DNA from: Argopecten irradians
Lineage: Eukaryota; Mollusca; Bivalvia; Pectinida; Pectinidae
DNA: 64,000 nt
Direction of reading: 5' to 3'
Assembly (NCBI RefSeq): GCF_041381155.1
Contig: NC_091143.1
Span: forward strand, 23,835,695-23,899,694
How positions within the stretch are numbered: position 1 is the first letter of the stretch; each line of letters opens with the position of its first letter. Below are positions 32,640 to 44,701 of this stretch, piece after piece. The notes under the pieces were generated by a model that made no database searches, was not told the origin of the DNA, and saw only the letters and a list, made by a program, of their open reading frames with translations. The position numbers were made by a program, and so were the translations under genes.

Positions 32640-34560
32640 TTGTTGTCTGTACGGTATAGGTATGCAGTCAATGTAAAAATTAGACAATGGTAAATCAGCA
32701 TCGTTCTTAGTTCTTAGAACGAAAGGAATTATTTAGAAGCAATATTTGACCGGAGTTATGTATGTGCTACCTTATGTACCCAGTTCGTGTAGACCAGCAA
32801 AACCTAATAATATTTATGTTTATGTTGTATAAAACGACAAATTGAAAAATTACTACTAAGATATGTTTTGGTTCGGGAATAATAGCATATAATTAGGATG
32901 ATCAAATATAATTTTCCTGCTGATAAAAGAACATTGATTACATGTTTTCAATAATAAAAAACAAACACTATTGTGTAATAATAGTTTTTTATTGTCAATC
33001 GAACGTGTATCTCGAAGAGCACTTTGCTAATACCAGATATTTTGTTTAACTTTTAACTGCAATATTCTTTATGCTTTTAATTTCATTTCCTCAATCGATT
33101 TCCAGTTAGAATTACTTCATTAACTTTTAGCTTTTTATTGATCTTGATGATTAGTAATTTGATAATGGGAAATTATATATATCTGTTTGTCGTCCTCATT
33201 TTTGTTTTCCATGACATGAAATAATTTGGTTTAACCTTAATTTCCAGGATGTTCGGTACAAAAGGCGAGATTCCGTCATTACTATTTCAATGACAATTGA
33301 TATAAACAAAAACAATAAACGAATATCTCATAACATACAATATCATATTGGCTTTTCCTAAGAAGCCGTAAGGATTCATCCTTGGTCCCAGGTGTACGTC
33401 GCGCTATCGCTAACTATTCCTGGGATAATAGGCTTTATTTGCTACGATATTATGAGGATCTGGAAAAAGTTAATAAAATTTATAACAAGAAATCCTAGAA
33501 AGATCTGGTGCTAACGATGGGCTATGTAAGTGACACAAAAAACAATGCACTCCAATTGTCAATTGTTAATTGATACTGGTTGTCATGTTGTGCTTGGATT
33601 TGTTCCAAAATGCATATTCAGATATCTGAATAAGCCTCACAAGTTTAATTTGAGAAAGCTTAAGACTTCCTCGATGAGAAAGCTATGAAATTTATGAAGA
33701 CTGCCTATGTTGTTTCGTTTTCTTTTACAAAAAGATGACAAACAATCGGGACAAGAAAGATCTATAAATGAAATTTCATAAGAGCCCTTTGACACTTTCT
33801 GAGAGAAAGCCAAACTTCAATTATCAAAATTGTTGACATATTGAGTCCAAAATGCAATATGTACAACTACCATACATTGTTGCAAAGACAAGAGACTATG
33901 GACCTAGACAATATTGACAGGCCTTAGATACAAAAATCACTTTTATAATCAAATCAATATTTACTAGTTAAAACGTAATTTAGTGTATTGATAAACTTTT
34001 CTGGAATTACTTACAAAGCCAGTGAAAAGGACTATAGAGAGTAACCAACTAAATAATTTTACATAGACCACAATGTAAAGTTTTGTAATGTATTTTCAAA
34101 ACAAAGGAATGTTAGTTACATGTAGCTATTGTTTTCTAAAATTAAAGTCAAAGTTCTCAAATAACACTAGACAGAAAAAAAGTTTGGGTCCTTCTGCTAA
34201 AACTCCAGCTAGGATAGCCATTTTGAAATAAGGTGCATTTTGCACTAAAATATCCTGCCTTTTTAAAAATATTTTAGCTATTTATTATCTAAATTGATAT
34301 TTTGAACCTAAATTTCAATCTGAATTTCCAATTTCAAATCATTGTTATCTAGGATTAATAACAGTCAGAAAACATTTTTACTTTTGAAATCAACCAGCCA
34401 ATCAGGGTCCTGGGCTCAATCTTGTATATACAGGGATAATTTCGAAGTTCTTTTTTAAAATTTAGTTGACTGTTCCCTATACGCATTACACTAGTGATTT
34501 GTGCAAAAATATAAAGGCGAGTTTACCAGATAAAAGATGAATTATATGATAAAGGTACAT
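32640..34560. other. Spacer between the duplicated units
   Basis: Includes the tail of unit 1 to about 33360 and then unique-looking AT-rich sequence. No exon, RNA gene or clear repeat recognised between about 33400 and 34550. Confidence 0.45.
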
Positions 34561-34904
34561 TTGTGATATTGCTATCGATTTTGACCTACATTGATAAGAC
34601 GTGTGTAGAACTCGAACTATACTTAATCAATGCAACATTGGATTTTACAGTTTGGCATAGTTGAATCAGTTTATAGGATATAATTACACTACTTATTATT
34701 ATTTTTATTTTTTTTTTATTTATTGTTTTTTTGTTTTGTTTTTTTTTTATAGTTTTTATTACAGACAAGAACTGAAATTTGAGATCATGTCGTGCAAACA
34801 CTTGTGTAGCGTGTAGGTTTCAGTATGTACATCTAGGATTATACACAGACAGCAGCAGACAACATGGCAGTGAGAATAGTTTTGTAATGAAATATATTTT
34901 CATA

Positions 34905-34990
34905 TAATATTCGTACTGCCTCCGAAAGAGATCGAACTCGGGACCTCTATAGCCGAAATTCGATCTAGGTTTATTGCGGATAATATCATT
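34905..34990 (-). repeat. Possible tRNA-derived SINE fragment
   Basis: On the minus strand, GAGGTCCCGAGTTCGATCTC resembles a pol III B box (GAGTTCGATCT) with its stem. No complete tRNA fold and no A box were found nearby. Confidence 0.35.
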
Positions 34991-35805
34991 AGTGTCACAT
35001 AGATTATGCTGCAAATTTAAAATTCAATGATTTATCTAATATAGAAAATAAAGCACCAGGATTTCATTTACAAAAAGCTTGCAATTATAAGTTTCATATT
35101 TTGAATAAAAACGTATTAATTAAAAATACACCTGGTATTCTTAGCAACGATTTAAAGCAAAAACAACACATATTTTCTAAATCTGATCAAACAGTGTTAT
35201 CCTTGAAATGTGAGCAAGCTTTGAACACTAGCATCAAATATTTGTTTTATTTTCTAAAGTATTATTGAAGAACATCTTCTGATGTTGGTAATTACGTTCT
35301 GTGGTTTTGATAATAATTACTTAGGAAATATCGATTTGTTGAGAACTAAAGATTTAAATGACCAAAACCATCTTGTTTTACGAAATAAGGAATAAATTAC
35401 GGTATTTGGATAGTGTCTGCTTCACGCACCATTGTCTTAAAAGTGATGACGTCATAATGACGTCAATGCTTTTCAGCAGAATCAAATTACTCCTTTTTAT
35501 TGTCCATACAATACATGTTTTATGTACCAAAATATCGTTTTTCTTGCTCATGTATGTCAAAAGTAATACCATTTTGAAAGTGTTACATGATTTACGGAAC
35601 ACTCGATCTGTACTTCAGTAAACCTGACATTCAAGCGATATGCCTTCTATATTTCGTTCTGACAGTGGTACACGTTGGGTACGATAAAAAAATAACAGCT
35701 TAGTCACGACGCACAGAGCATATCAGTGTTGCTATAAAGGGACTGATCCTAGGTCACTTTGTTCTCTAAAGATAATTTTATTTGCTAAACTTTTTGAGCT
35801 GAAAT

Positions 35806-35836
<31 letters not shown>

Positions 35837-35879
35837 CATGTCGAGGTATTTTTTAGATAGTACAGAGCCCCCCTGGCTG

Positions 35880-36235
35880 ACATGCCTCACACTTATTTCA
35901 TTTCATTTTAACGAAACCTTATTTCGTTTTGACGAAATGATGTCAACTCGTTTTAACGAAATAATGTTATTTCGTTTTAACAAAATACTAATTCGTTTCA
36001 TCGAAATGTTATTATATTTAATCGTATTAGTATTTCGTTTTATCGAAATGATATTATTTCGTTTTATCGAATGGTATTTCGTTTTATCGAAATGCTATTC
36101 CCTTTAATTGACAAATTATTTCGTTTTATTGAAATAGTATTTCGTTTTATCGAAAAAAAAAATCGTTTTATCGAACTAGTAGTTCGTTTTGTTTTTGCAT
36201 TTGTTATTTTGTTTTATCGACTTATTATTTCGTAT
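35880..36235. repeat. Degenerate low-complexity repeat replacing exons 1-2
   Basis: Many imperfect copies of a unit near ATTTCGTTTTATCGAAATG, which is itself partly palindromic. It lies exactly between the promoter-like segment of unit 2 and the surviving 3' half of exon 3, where exons 1 and 2 should be. Open frames here are repeat artefacts. Confidence 0.75.
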
Positions 36236-36514
36236 CGTCCATTGACGTTTGCCGCCCGAACTTCCTCCAGGATTCAACTCGTTATATTACGCATTGGAAA
36301 CGACACGTTTGCTTCCGGTTTGTAAGACTCTACGCTCTTACATGATTTTGATGTCTCCGGTGTGTTACATCTACACTTCCGGTACAACAGGTAAATATCG
36401 GAATGTCTTATGAAAAAAAACGTCTGATGGAATAAATATCAAATGTCTGATGAAAAAATTATGAGTGTTTGGAGAAACATATTTTAAATGACTGGTGAAA
36501 AATAGGAAATGTTT

Positions 36515-36675
36515 GTTTGTTTGTTTGATTAATTAACGTCCTATTAACAGCTAAGGTCATGTAAGGACGGCCTCCCATGTATGCGGTGTGTTGTGTGTAT
36601 GTTGTGCGAGGTGCATGTTTTGGGAGACTGTGGTATATTCATGTTGTGTCTTCTTGTATAGTGGAACTGTTGCCC
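36515..36675 (-). repeat. Dispersed bivalve-type repeat, end fragment
   Basis: GTTTGTTTGATTAATTAACG, CCTATTAACAGC, GTCATGTAAGGACGGCCTCC and TTTTGGGAGACTGTGG match the start of the family seen at 3476. Located in intron 3 of the dead copy. Confidence 0.65.
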
Positions 36676-36689
36676 AATGAAATTAATAA

Positions 36690-36965
36690 CTAATGTCTGA
36701 TAAAAACATTATGAATGACTGGTGAAATAAAAAGTTTTTGATTAAATAAATACCAAATGTTTGATGAAATAAATACCAAATGTCTGATGAAATGAATACC
36801 CAGTTTTTGATGAATGAAATACCAAATGGTTGATGAAATAAATACCAAGTGTTTGATGAAATAAATACCAAGTGTTTGATGAAATAAATACCAAAGGTTT
36901 GATAAAATAAATACCCAGTTTTTGATGAATGAAATACCAAGTGTTTCATGAGAACATTTAGAATA
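36690..36965. repeat. Minisatellite in intron 3 of the dead copy
   Basis: About a dozen imperfect copies of a 21-22 bp unit (GTTTGATGAAATAAATACCA). Both overlapping minus-strand open frames (105 aa each) come from this repeat. The intact gene has only isolated similar motifs here (ATGTCTGATGA near 26540), so the array grew after the duplication. Confidence 0.8.
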
Positions 36966-38370
36966 TCTGGGGAGACTAATAATAAATGACTGGTAATCAA
37001 GGCTCATAATTAAAGTAAGAAATGTCTAATGATTGAATAAACTTATGTCCTGATTACAAATTTATGATGACAAAATTAATAAATAATCTGAAGAAATAAA
37101 CTGTCAACAAATACCCTGAACGACTTACTGTGTGGTAGCTATTGGATTTTAAAAAATGGTTCCAGTTAAATCTCACGTGGTAAAAAGTCTTATATACGTC
37201 ATATTGTATTGTTTACATAGAAAAATGCTATTTGGAATATATTTGTTACAAATTTCTTCAATGTAGCTAAGAATTATGACGATATGGTAGATTTGAAACT
37301 ATTTTATTTATTCAATATTTACAACCTGCCTCTATTATTTTATTATTCAATATTTACAACAGCCATATGTAACCAAGCGAAGGCAATCGGATCATCAAAT
37401 GCTTGGGCTTGTTTCGATTTCAATTTCAATGACATTTCGTACGCTGTAACGCTACTTTATCATAGTGGGGAGACGACATTAGCACTCTTCAACACCATCG
37501 CAGTTGGTAAGCATAGTTGTTATTTATCAACAACGTGGCCCTCATACAAAGGCAAGACAAAATTTAAGTTTGTTTTAAGTATTCTGATAATAGATTAGGA
37601 TGCAAAGTGGTCGATGTTTTTTCTTCAGGTATTCTGGGTTACTGCCACCACTTTACCATTTTATTCCTTAAATGATCCTGGTTGTTAAAAGGACTAATCA
37701 AACCAATTGTTTTGAGTGAAGTATTTTATAGTTTGACAGTAGCCTCCTACATGCAGCAAGTCAAGACGTTTTTTTTTTGCATTTTCCTCAGTGTGTATAT
37801 CGTTATTCCTATTGATAATATGACAGAAGGCAAGGCCTTTAAAGGGCGCAGCCAGATGTTTTAATATGAACTATGCACGGCATCGGAAGAGCGAAGCTCT
37901 ACTCATTTAATCTATTTTTTATTTAATGTAGAAGACATAATTTAGAAATAAAAGGACACACTTTAAACTATAGAGGTATATGACCTAATGATTATCTAGC
38001 GTAAACTCAAACAAATACACTCAAAGATTCAGAATTTTCTGTGTCCATTCAAGACCTGGAGTGCCGCGTATGCGAATCCTATGATTTCGCTCCATTTGTT
38101 GACGTTATGTGACGTCATGATGCCTTGTGCTCATCTTCGCCTTGGTGGATATTTGACTGCATTCTATAGTTTTTAATTTTCAAAGTGTTATTATTCTTAT
38201 TTAAAAATTATAAAAAAAATGTTTAATTACTCCTGTTATGCATTTGCATTAGTTTAATATATATTTACTGGGGAGAGCAGTACCGGAGCAATGCACAACT
38301 TTCCCATCTGTATGAAAAAATGGCGGTCGCAAACTGAAGCTGTCAGTGTGTAGGATTGAATTTTGAAGAT

Positions 38371-38459
38371 TGTGTTTTTTCCTATATTTTTCTTCGGGCA
38401 CGAAGTGCGAAGCACTTTTAAGGTAACACATACACGAAAATGTAGGAAAAAAACACAAG
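38371..38459. repeat. Inverted repeat in intron 4 of the dead copy
   Basis: GTGTTTTTTCCTATATTTTT and AAAATGTAGGAAAAAAACAC form the ends, with GCACGAAGTGCGAAGCAC between. The minus-strand open frame 38249-38509 is an artefact of this element. Confidence 0.5.
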
Positions 38460-38639
38460 GGCTGCGCTCTTATTAGACTCCTAACACTGCGATATACAGT
38501 CGTTTTCATGCATTATATATTCCTATATTCATTAAAATTGAACACCTACAACTTTTCCGAAACAAAAGATAAAGAACAGTAATTTAAAACAATGGCCTTA
38601 GTTAAGGCTATAACAACAAACAAATACAAGTCCCGACAT

Positions 38640-38775
38640 CCCATGTGGGTCAGTTGCCAGGTACTGACCGCCAGTCGGTGGGTTTTCTCTGGTTACTTTG
38701 GCTTTCCTCTACCATCAAACCCGACACGTCCTTACGTAACCCTGGCTATTTATAGGACATGAAAACTACACAACC
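38640..38775 (+). repeat. Degenerate SINE body
   Basis: GACCGCCAGTCGGTGGGTTT followed by TCTCTGGTTACTTTGGCTTT, CGACACGTCCTTACGTAACC and CTGGCTATTTATAGGACATG matches, with decay, the conserved central core and 3' tail of bivalve SINEs. No tRNA head was found upstream. Confidence 0.6.
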
Positions 38776-38887
38776 ATGTTAACAGGGAGAATTCATATTC
38801 GCTGTTTTGCAATATTGCTGTGATTTTCGACTATAGCGCGGTAACTAAGACGACAGCTGGAAAAATAACACGACCCGCGTTATTGTA

Positions 38888-38938
38888 ATTAACATTAAAT
38901 TGACATTATTATGAGATGATGATAAACGCAGTATTAAC
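38888..38938. repeat. Left target-site duplication of the LINE
   Basis: 51 bp beginning ATTAACATTAAATTGACA and ending GCAGTATTAAC, identical to 40071-40121. Confidence 0.9.
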
Positions 38939-40070
38939 AGGAAGTAAACAGAAAAAACAAAGGGTTTCAAATGAGATTAATATATTATGTGATGTATCTG
39001 ACAACAACAGTAAGTTAGAAAATGTCAAACATGGAAAATTACTTGGTGTTTGCATTGATGATACCCTTACTTGGGATAAACATGCCCAAGATGTTATAAA
39101 AAAGGTGAATTTTAAAATTCATCAATTATGTCGTATAAAGAAATGTTTACCAATTTCATCTAGAATAACGTTTTTATAATTGTTTCATTTTACCTTACCT
39201 TGATTATTGTTCAAATGTTTGGGGACATTGTAGCCAGCTGTACATAAGCAAACTTGAACGAATGCAAAAGAGAATACTTCGTATTATTTTAGACGAAGAT
39301 TATACCGTATCAGGTGAGGAACTTCTTTGTAAATTAAAATGGCTACCTTTTAGCAAAAGAGTAAAATATAATGAGTGTATTCTTATGTTTAAAGTTATTA
39401 ACAAATTATGTCCTAATTATTTAGATTGTAACAATTTAGTATCCAATATTCATGAAAAGAAGACTAGATCAGCCACTTCAGGGAAATACTTATTACCTAG
39501 ATTTAAAACAGAAAAATTTAAGAGCTCATTTAAGTATAGTGGACCATCACTATGGAATGATCTACCAGAAAGTGTTTCTAAAAATACAAAACTTTCCAAA
39601 TTCAAATACGAATGCAAAAAACACTTCCTACATGTATCCAATAATCACTGTTTCATTTGCTTCTTAATACCAATTTTTAGTAAACTCAGCACTTTTTGTT
39701 CTTTTATCGTCTTAATAAACTATCGTTAATTAATCAAACAAAATCAATTTTAATACATGCTATAATAGCATATATTCTGTCAATTTTTATTCTTTTGTCA
39801 TATTGGCATATATGTATATTAGACACTAATTCATTAAGATGTGTTTTTATTTTTCCATATATTTATGCACCATGAGCTTTATGAGTGCCTTTTTAATTTT
39901 TACTATTTTCTGTGATAATCTGACTGTGATATCCATTATAATAATACATGCAACGCTGTAATATGTATGGTCTATGATATATTCCATGTTGTAAATATTG
40001 TATATTTTTATGTCGACCACTTGGAAGACGAGTCTGTGACTCAAAGTGTTATCGACTCTAAATAAAGTCT
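38939..40070 (+). mobile_element. 5'-truncated LINE (non-LTR retrotransposon) with reverse transcriptase C-terminus
   Basis: Two coding segments carry the C-terminal part of a Jockey/CR1-like ORF2. Segment 38939-39179 has KLLGVCIDDTLTWDKH. Segment 39178-39729 has YLDYCSNVWGHC, ERMQKRILRI, LLCKLKWLPFSKR, GPSLWNDLP and SKFKYECKKHFL. They are in different frames, joined at a T run near 39172-39177, consistent with one single-base indel. The 5' part (endonuclease and reverse transcriptase fingers/palm) is missing, as is usual for 5'-truncated LINEs. The 3' end has AATAAAG just before the right target duplication and no long poly(A). It lies in intron 4 of the dead gene, same strand. Exact clade not assigned. 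Confidence 0.88.
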
Positions 40071-40121
40071 ATTAACATTAAATTGACATTATTATGAGAT
40101 GATGATAAACGCAGTATTAAC
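40071..40121. repeat. Right target-site duplication of the LINE
   Basis: Identical 51-bp copy of 38888-38938. Confidence 0.9.
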
Positions 40122-41729
40122 GGTAAGCTAATAACTTTTGCAACGCGACATCATTTCTTTTTTACATTCCCATTAAAAAAAGCCGTTTCGGAATGGTATT
40201 TGACCTTCATCAAGGGATATTTTTGACAAATATGTTGAAACAAAATATTTGCTGAAGTATCATGCTTTAAGATACATCAATTGTGTTTCAAACCAATAAT
40301 CTAGCATCTTAAAGTCCTTTACAAACTATTTATCTATATATGCATTTTACTCAATATTTACTGATCATTTAGTGTAATAGCAGGACTCCTCATTATGATG
40401 ATTTATATTCTCAAATGTTGGCTGTTCAATGGTACTTTGCCGGAAGTTTTCCGCCCGCCATTACTGGGATGATTGCCGGAAGTACAAGGTTACCGTCGTT
40501 TATTATATCGGGGAGCTCTTCGGGTATATACTAAAGGTTCCAGAGGTATTTACCACTTAAACATGAATTTTGAATGAAAATTTGTTATCCAAATAAAACA
40601 TTCCGATTGCCATCTGGAATCTCACAACACAAAAGTAAGACAAAAGAAGGAACCCGCTAATAGGAAAGTGCAAGAGCGCGTCTATGCGAAAGAACCATGT
40701 GTCAGTGCGACTGAAATATTCTGTTGCCGACCCAATTTTATTGCATTGTCGCATTGGAGAGCTGTCGCAACAATGGGAGATGGTATACTTTTCACCTCGA
40801 TTTTGTCGATTTCAAAATTTAACTAAACGCAACTCCCTTTATGTATACAAAAAGTGTGTGTCTGTAGCAGTTATGTCCATTTGACAGCTTTCTCACTTCT
40901 TCCTATGCTTCCGTTTTATTATTTTTGTATGATCTACATTTGATGCAAAATATTATTTGACAACTAATTAAAAGTAAATTTTACACACAGACTCCTTTGT
41001 ATGGCGTCCACAACAATCGCGTTGCTATGGGTAACGGCATGAGGATAAATTTCAGGACAGATTCAAGTTCCCTGTCATTGAAGAACATTTCGGAGCTACC
41101 GATGGAACATCACTTACCATAAACCTTACTACAAAGTGGGAGCCGTCGGTAGATTATCGCCGTTCATGGTAAGATATTGAGTCCTTCCAGGGTTGTCCCC
41201 TAGTCCTTGGTAAGATATTTTGTCATACCCCTCCACTTGTTGTGTAGCTGAACACAACACAGTGCTAGTTAGCATACAACTGCAAAGGATTTGTGCTTAA
41301 AAATGGTTCCAATAATGTAGGTTTAATGTAATCCAGTTGTCTACATTCTCGTAAAATTTGACACTATGCTTAAGTAGCAAACTGGATTCCACTATAAGGA
41401 AATATACACGATTTTAATCTGATCACAATCACGAAAATGTACCAACTCGTACTAGGTGAGATCGTATCCGTCTGCAAATGTCCCTGGTTTGTTGTTAATT
41501 CAGTAAGCAAAAACATAAGATTAACGTGATGTGATGAATTCGTTACCATGTATTCTATACTCATAATTATCATTAAGAACGAAATTATCATAGAAAAATA
41601 TACATTTCAACAATTGCGTAAGGGTTATCTTTCTTTACCGATATGAATTTCAACAACTTTTTAATGGTACATGTAACATAAATGTTTTTTCTCTCATACC
41701 TACAGTTGTAATACTGGCTGGACGCAATT

Positions 41730-41845
41730 GCTCGAACAAGCTTAAATCAAAAATGAACTTAAGTCTAAAATTATTAGCATTGATTGCATAATAGAAATAA
41801 TCTAAATTTTGACTTTTATTTCGAGAATTCGGGGCCAGGTCTCGG
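41730..41845. repeat. Decayed foldback element
   Basis: CTCGAACAAGCTTAAATCAA, GAACTTAAGTCTAAA, TTTTGACTTTTATTTCGAG and TTCGGGGCC match the family at 159-289. In intron 6 of the dead gene. Confidence 0.5.
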
Positions 41846-42100
41846 GCAATACACACATGTCGCCTGAGGTTGTATTGCATGGCTAGAGCGTCAACAATAT
41901 TACTATTTACAATTTTAATATTGTTTTCAGAAATCAGGCTTGGTTAAATTTAACAGATGCAAACAACGGTATTTGCGTTGAAAATACCACGCAATTTTCA
42001 TGTAAAGAGAACTGACTCTCCGTCGCTTTTTACCGAATATATTTCAAAATAATGGATAATCTTTGAAGTAAAATTGCAATAAAACATAAAGGAATAAAAG

Positions 42101-42262
42101 GAAAATACTCTTTCATAATGATGTTGATACGAAGGTATAGATATTCTAACCCCGGGATCACAAAATAGTGTAAAACCCTCGACACGCGTCGGGTATTACA
42201 ACATTTTGTGAACCTCGGGTACACTTCACTATCCTCCATATCAATATATGAAAGAGTATTAT
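42101..42262. repeat. MITE-like inverted-repeat element
   Basis: Ends AATACTCTTTCATA and TATGAAAGAGTATT are reverse complements. The interior is partly symmetric around CCCTCGACACGCGTCGGG. In intron 6 of the dead gene. Confidence 0.6.
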
Positions 42263-42537
42263 TAAAGTATTATTAAAAGTATATTCGTCGTGGCATAGTC
42301 TATATTATAATTATTTAATCACGTTTATTGATACATTCATTCGTTGGCTGCGTTGGAATCGTGTAAACATCAATCAGATGTTCGACCTTGATGACAAAAG
42401 AAAATCCTTTGAATGGTGCCATGAACCGTTATGAAAGGAGCAGGAGATTGTAGTAGGTGGGGGAGCAGGGGATGGGTCTATTTAGCGACGGAATGAATGA
42501 CAACCGATCTATTGTCACAGTATGGTCAATCTCTAAT

Positions 42538-42853
42538 TTAAAGATGCTCCACCGCGACAAATAGTATTTTTGACTATAAAAACAGGAACAGACTTTATCT
42601 TTTGTCAGTTACAAAAGTATTACTTTACACCAGTACCACCATTGAGAAGTTTGAGCTTCTAATTTTACTTTTAAGTATGAAAAATAATTAATTGCATCCC
42701 GAAAAATATCCGTGCAATATCCTTTATTTCATAGCACCAAAGGCGAAATAAATTATTTTTGATTTTCTGTTTAATTCAACAACATGATCAAACACCAAAT
42801 TGTTAAACTGAAGAATATCATTGATAAAACATTCGGCGGTGGAGCATCTTTAA
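42538..42853. mobile_element. 316-bp MITE with perfect 18-bp TIRs
   Basis: TTAAAGATGCTCCACCGC at the left and its exact complement at the right. The matching site in the intact unit (30277-30295, AATTTAATTAAAGTATAG) is empty, so this inserted after the duplication. The site suggests a TTAA target. Non-coding. Confidence 0.85.
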
Positions 42854-43217
42854 GTATAGCTTTGTTGTGAAAATATGGCATTTTTCAACTTGCGTCTAAG
42901 TACAAGCTGTATGCCCCAGTACACGTGATACGGTATGAGAAAGTCAAAGAGGAACCCATCGGGGAGAAAGATGACATCTGTATCGGCTTTGGCGCAGGTC
43001 TGTTATAGAGGAAATTCTAAGGATTTATTGTACCAGCACAGGATAAAAAAGGATAAAGGGACCGAATGAAAGCCTCTATTTATTTAACTCTAATATTTTG
43101 ATATACGCGTGGATAAAAATTATTAATATTTTGCACGTAAAGCACAGATCTCATAGTCTCCAACAAATGTTTTTGTAGAATTTACAGATATGTATAAAGC
43201 ATACTCTATTTACAGGT

Positions 43218-43417
43218 GAAGAAGGACTGATTATATCTGGAGTACCGGAGACAACAACACAATTCTTTGTAGGATCCAATTCAATGAACGAGAAAAAAAT
43301 CCTTCGAGATGTTTTTTGAAGAAGGACTGATTATATCTGGAGTACCGGAGACAACAACACAATTCTTTGTAGGATCCAAGTCAATGAACGAGAAAAAATC
43401 CTTCGAGATGTTTTTTG
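43218..43417 (+). repeat. 100-bp tandem duplication inside exon 8 of the dead gene
   Basis: GAAGAAGGACTGATTATATC starts at 43218 and again at 43318. The two units differ at only a few bases. As 100 is not a multiple of 3, it shifts the frame. Confidence 0.9.
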
Positions 43418-44553
43418 AAAAAGGCGACACCTTCTTCAACTTCGTCGATGAAGACCACTATCTTTGCTGTCGCAATCGTCTCGGGGACACATTTCGGTTC
43501 GTATTTCATACCTTACAAAACATATGTTGAAAGTTGTTCTGATATTATATATGATGACTTTTACTAGTGTTTTTTCTGGGATGATATTTGGTAATGCAGT
43601 ATAATATGACATATAGCTCGTCTTCTTATAATGTATCATTTACTGACACCGTCGGTTGTATTCAATAAAATGCAAACTTGAAAAATAATGCATAATTGTT
43701 GAAATAATCGACATTGATTTTTTGACAAGGTTAAAGAAGTTTTGCTATCATAGTTCATCCAGTGATCTGTTCGTATATTTAACGCATTGTCAAAAGGAAT
43801 TATTTTGTGGTAGTTTTTCATTTTTTATTTCTTAATCCTGATATTTTGACTTGTCAACATATCATAACAAGGTTATTCTTCTATTTGCTATCACAGCTGA
43901 AAGAGTGAGAACGTGTCCACTCGAGAGGTGGCGGAGGTGCTGAGTACACTGACGTTTATACAGGATGTTAACGTGTACGGCGTAGAAGTACCAGGTTAGT
44001 AAAACACAATATAGACCTCCTTCAAATTATTACTTAATGGAATGTACACATCGATGTGATCCTTACAAGTTCGCAAATTATATTGTAAAGAATAGATATG
44101 TTACCATCTAATAATTTACTATATTGCATCATTTCTTTTTCGTATATTTACTTTCCAATAACATCTTGATGATTTGTTATAGCCCAGTGAGATTTCTCAA
44201 TTTAGATCGTGATCTGTTTTACGTTAGACTGAATACACATGTAGCATTGTTAGCTACTACCTAAATATTGTAGATAATGACGGAAGAGCTGGGGTGGCCG
44301 CCATTCCTTTTAAAGAAGACAAATCTGTATTATCGGAAGTTCTACAAAAAATCTACCGGAAGTGTCAAGGTCACTACCAAAGTATGCAAGACCGCTATTT
44401 CTGCGGTTCCAAACTGATTTCGAGGTCACTCAAACAATGAAGCATTAGAAAATAGACCTTGCCAAAGAAGGTTACAACCCTGAAGTTAAAAGTGATCCTG
44501 TGTTCTGTATCTATGGAGAAAACAAAACGTACTTTCGTCTAGTTACCTCTACA

Positions 44554-44701
44554 TATCAGCAGGTCGTCGAAAGTAGACTATAGGAACACACTCTCATTTG
44601 TATACCTCGTCATATCAGAAGGTCGTCACATCGAGACTATAGGAACAAACTCTTATCTGCATTCCTCGTCATATCGACAGGTCGTCAAATTGAGACTATG
44701 A
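44554..44701 (+). repeat. 59-bp tandem repeat of the gene's 3' end
   Basis: The block encoding the C-terminal residues plus the stop codon (TATCAGCAGGTCGTC..AGACTATAG) occurs at 44554-44583, 44613-44642 and 44672-44701, spaced exactly 59 bp apart. The intact gene has one copy with a trace of a second (near 32260-32285). Confidence 0.8.

Larger units (their letters stand above)
24290..33360 (+). repeat. Segmental duplication, unit 1 (intact acyl-CoA synthetase)
   Basis: Its upstream, exon, intron and 3' sequences align in order with 34560-46035. Left-hand matches begin with TTTTGACCTA and GACGTGTG. Right-hand matches end around the GCGAG..TTCCGT and ATTTC.ATGACAA blocks near 33265-33290 (unit 2: 45955-45990). 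Boundaries are approximate. Confidence 0.7.
36243..44583 (+). pseudogene. Dead copy of the SLC27A-type acyl-CoA synthetase
   Basis: Remains of exons 3-10, in order: 36243-36390 (3' half of exon 3), 37363-37506, 40421-40545, 40991-41168, about 42887-42997, 43216-43496, 43897-43994, 44274-44583. Defects seen: exons 1, 2 and half of 3 missing; exon 4 has lost 15 nt including the Leu-Pro-Lys of the AMP motif; exon 5 has TG in place of its AG acceptor; exon 6 has a 13-nt and a 1-nt deletion and Glu to Asp in the ATEG motif; the exon 7 acceptor is lost; exon 8 has a 100-bp tandem duplication and a 15-nt deletion; exon 9 has Trp to stop (TGG to TGA); exon 10 has a shift and a stop. Coding blocks still match the parent closely, so the decay is fairly recent. 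Confidence 0.9.

Noticed and set aside
35838-36325. Plus-strand frames with Phe-Arg-Phe-Ile-Glu repeats
   Set aside because: Low-complexity array; only its last part is the remnant of exon 3 and that belongs to the dead acyl-CoA synthetase.
36683-37007. Two overlapping minus-strand frames of 105 aa
   Set aside because: Both are readings of the 21-22 bp minisatellite.
39001-39729. Host gene with reverse-transcriptase-like protein
   Set aside because: The target duplications and 5' truncation show it is a LINE insertion.
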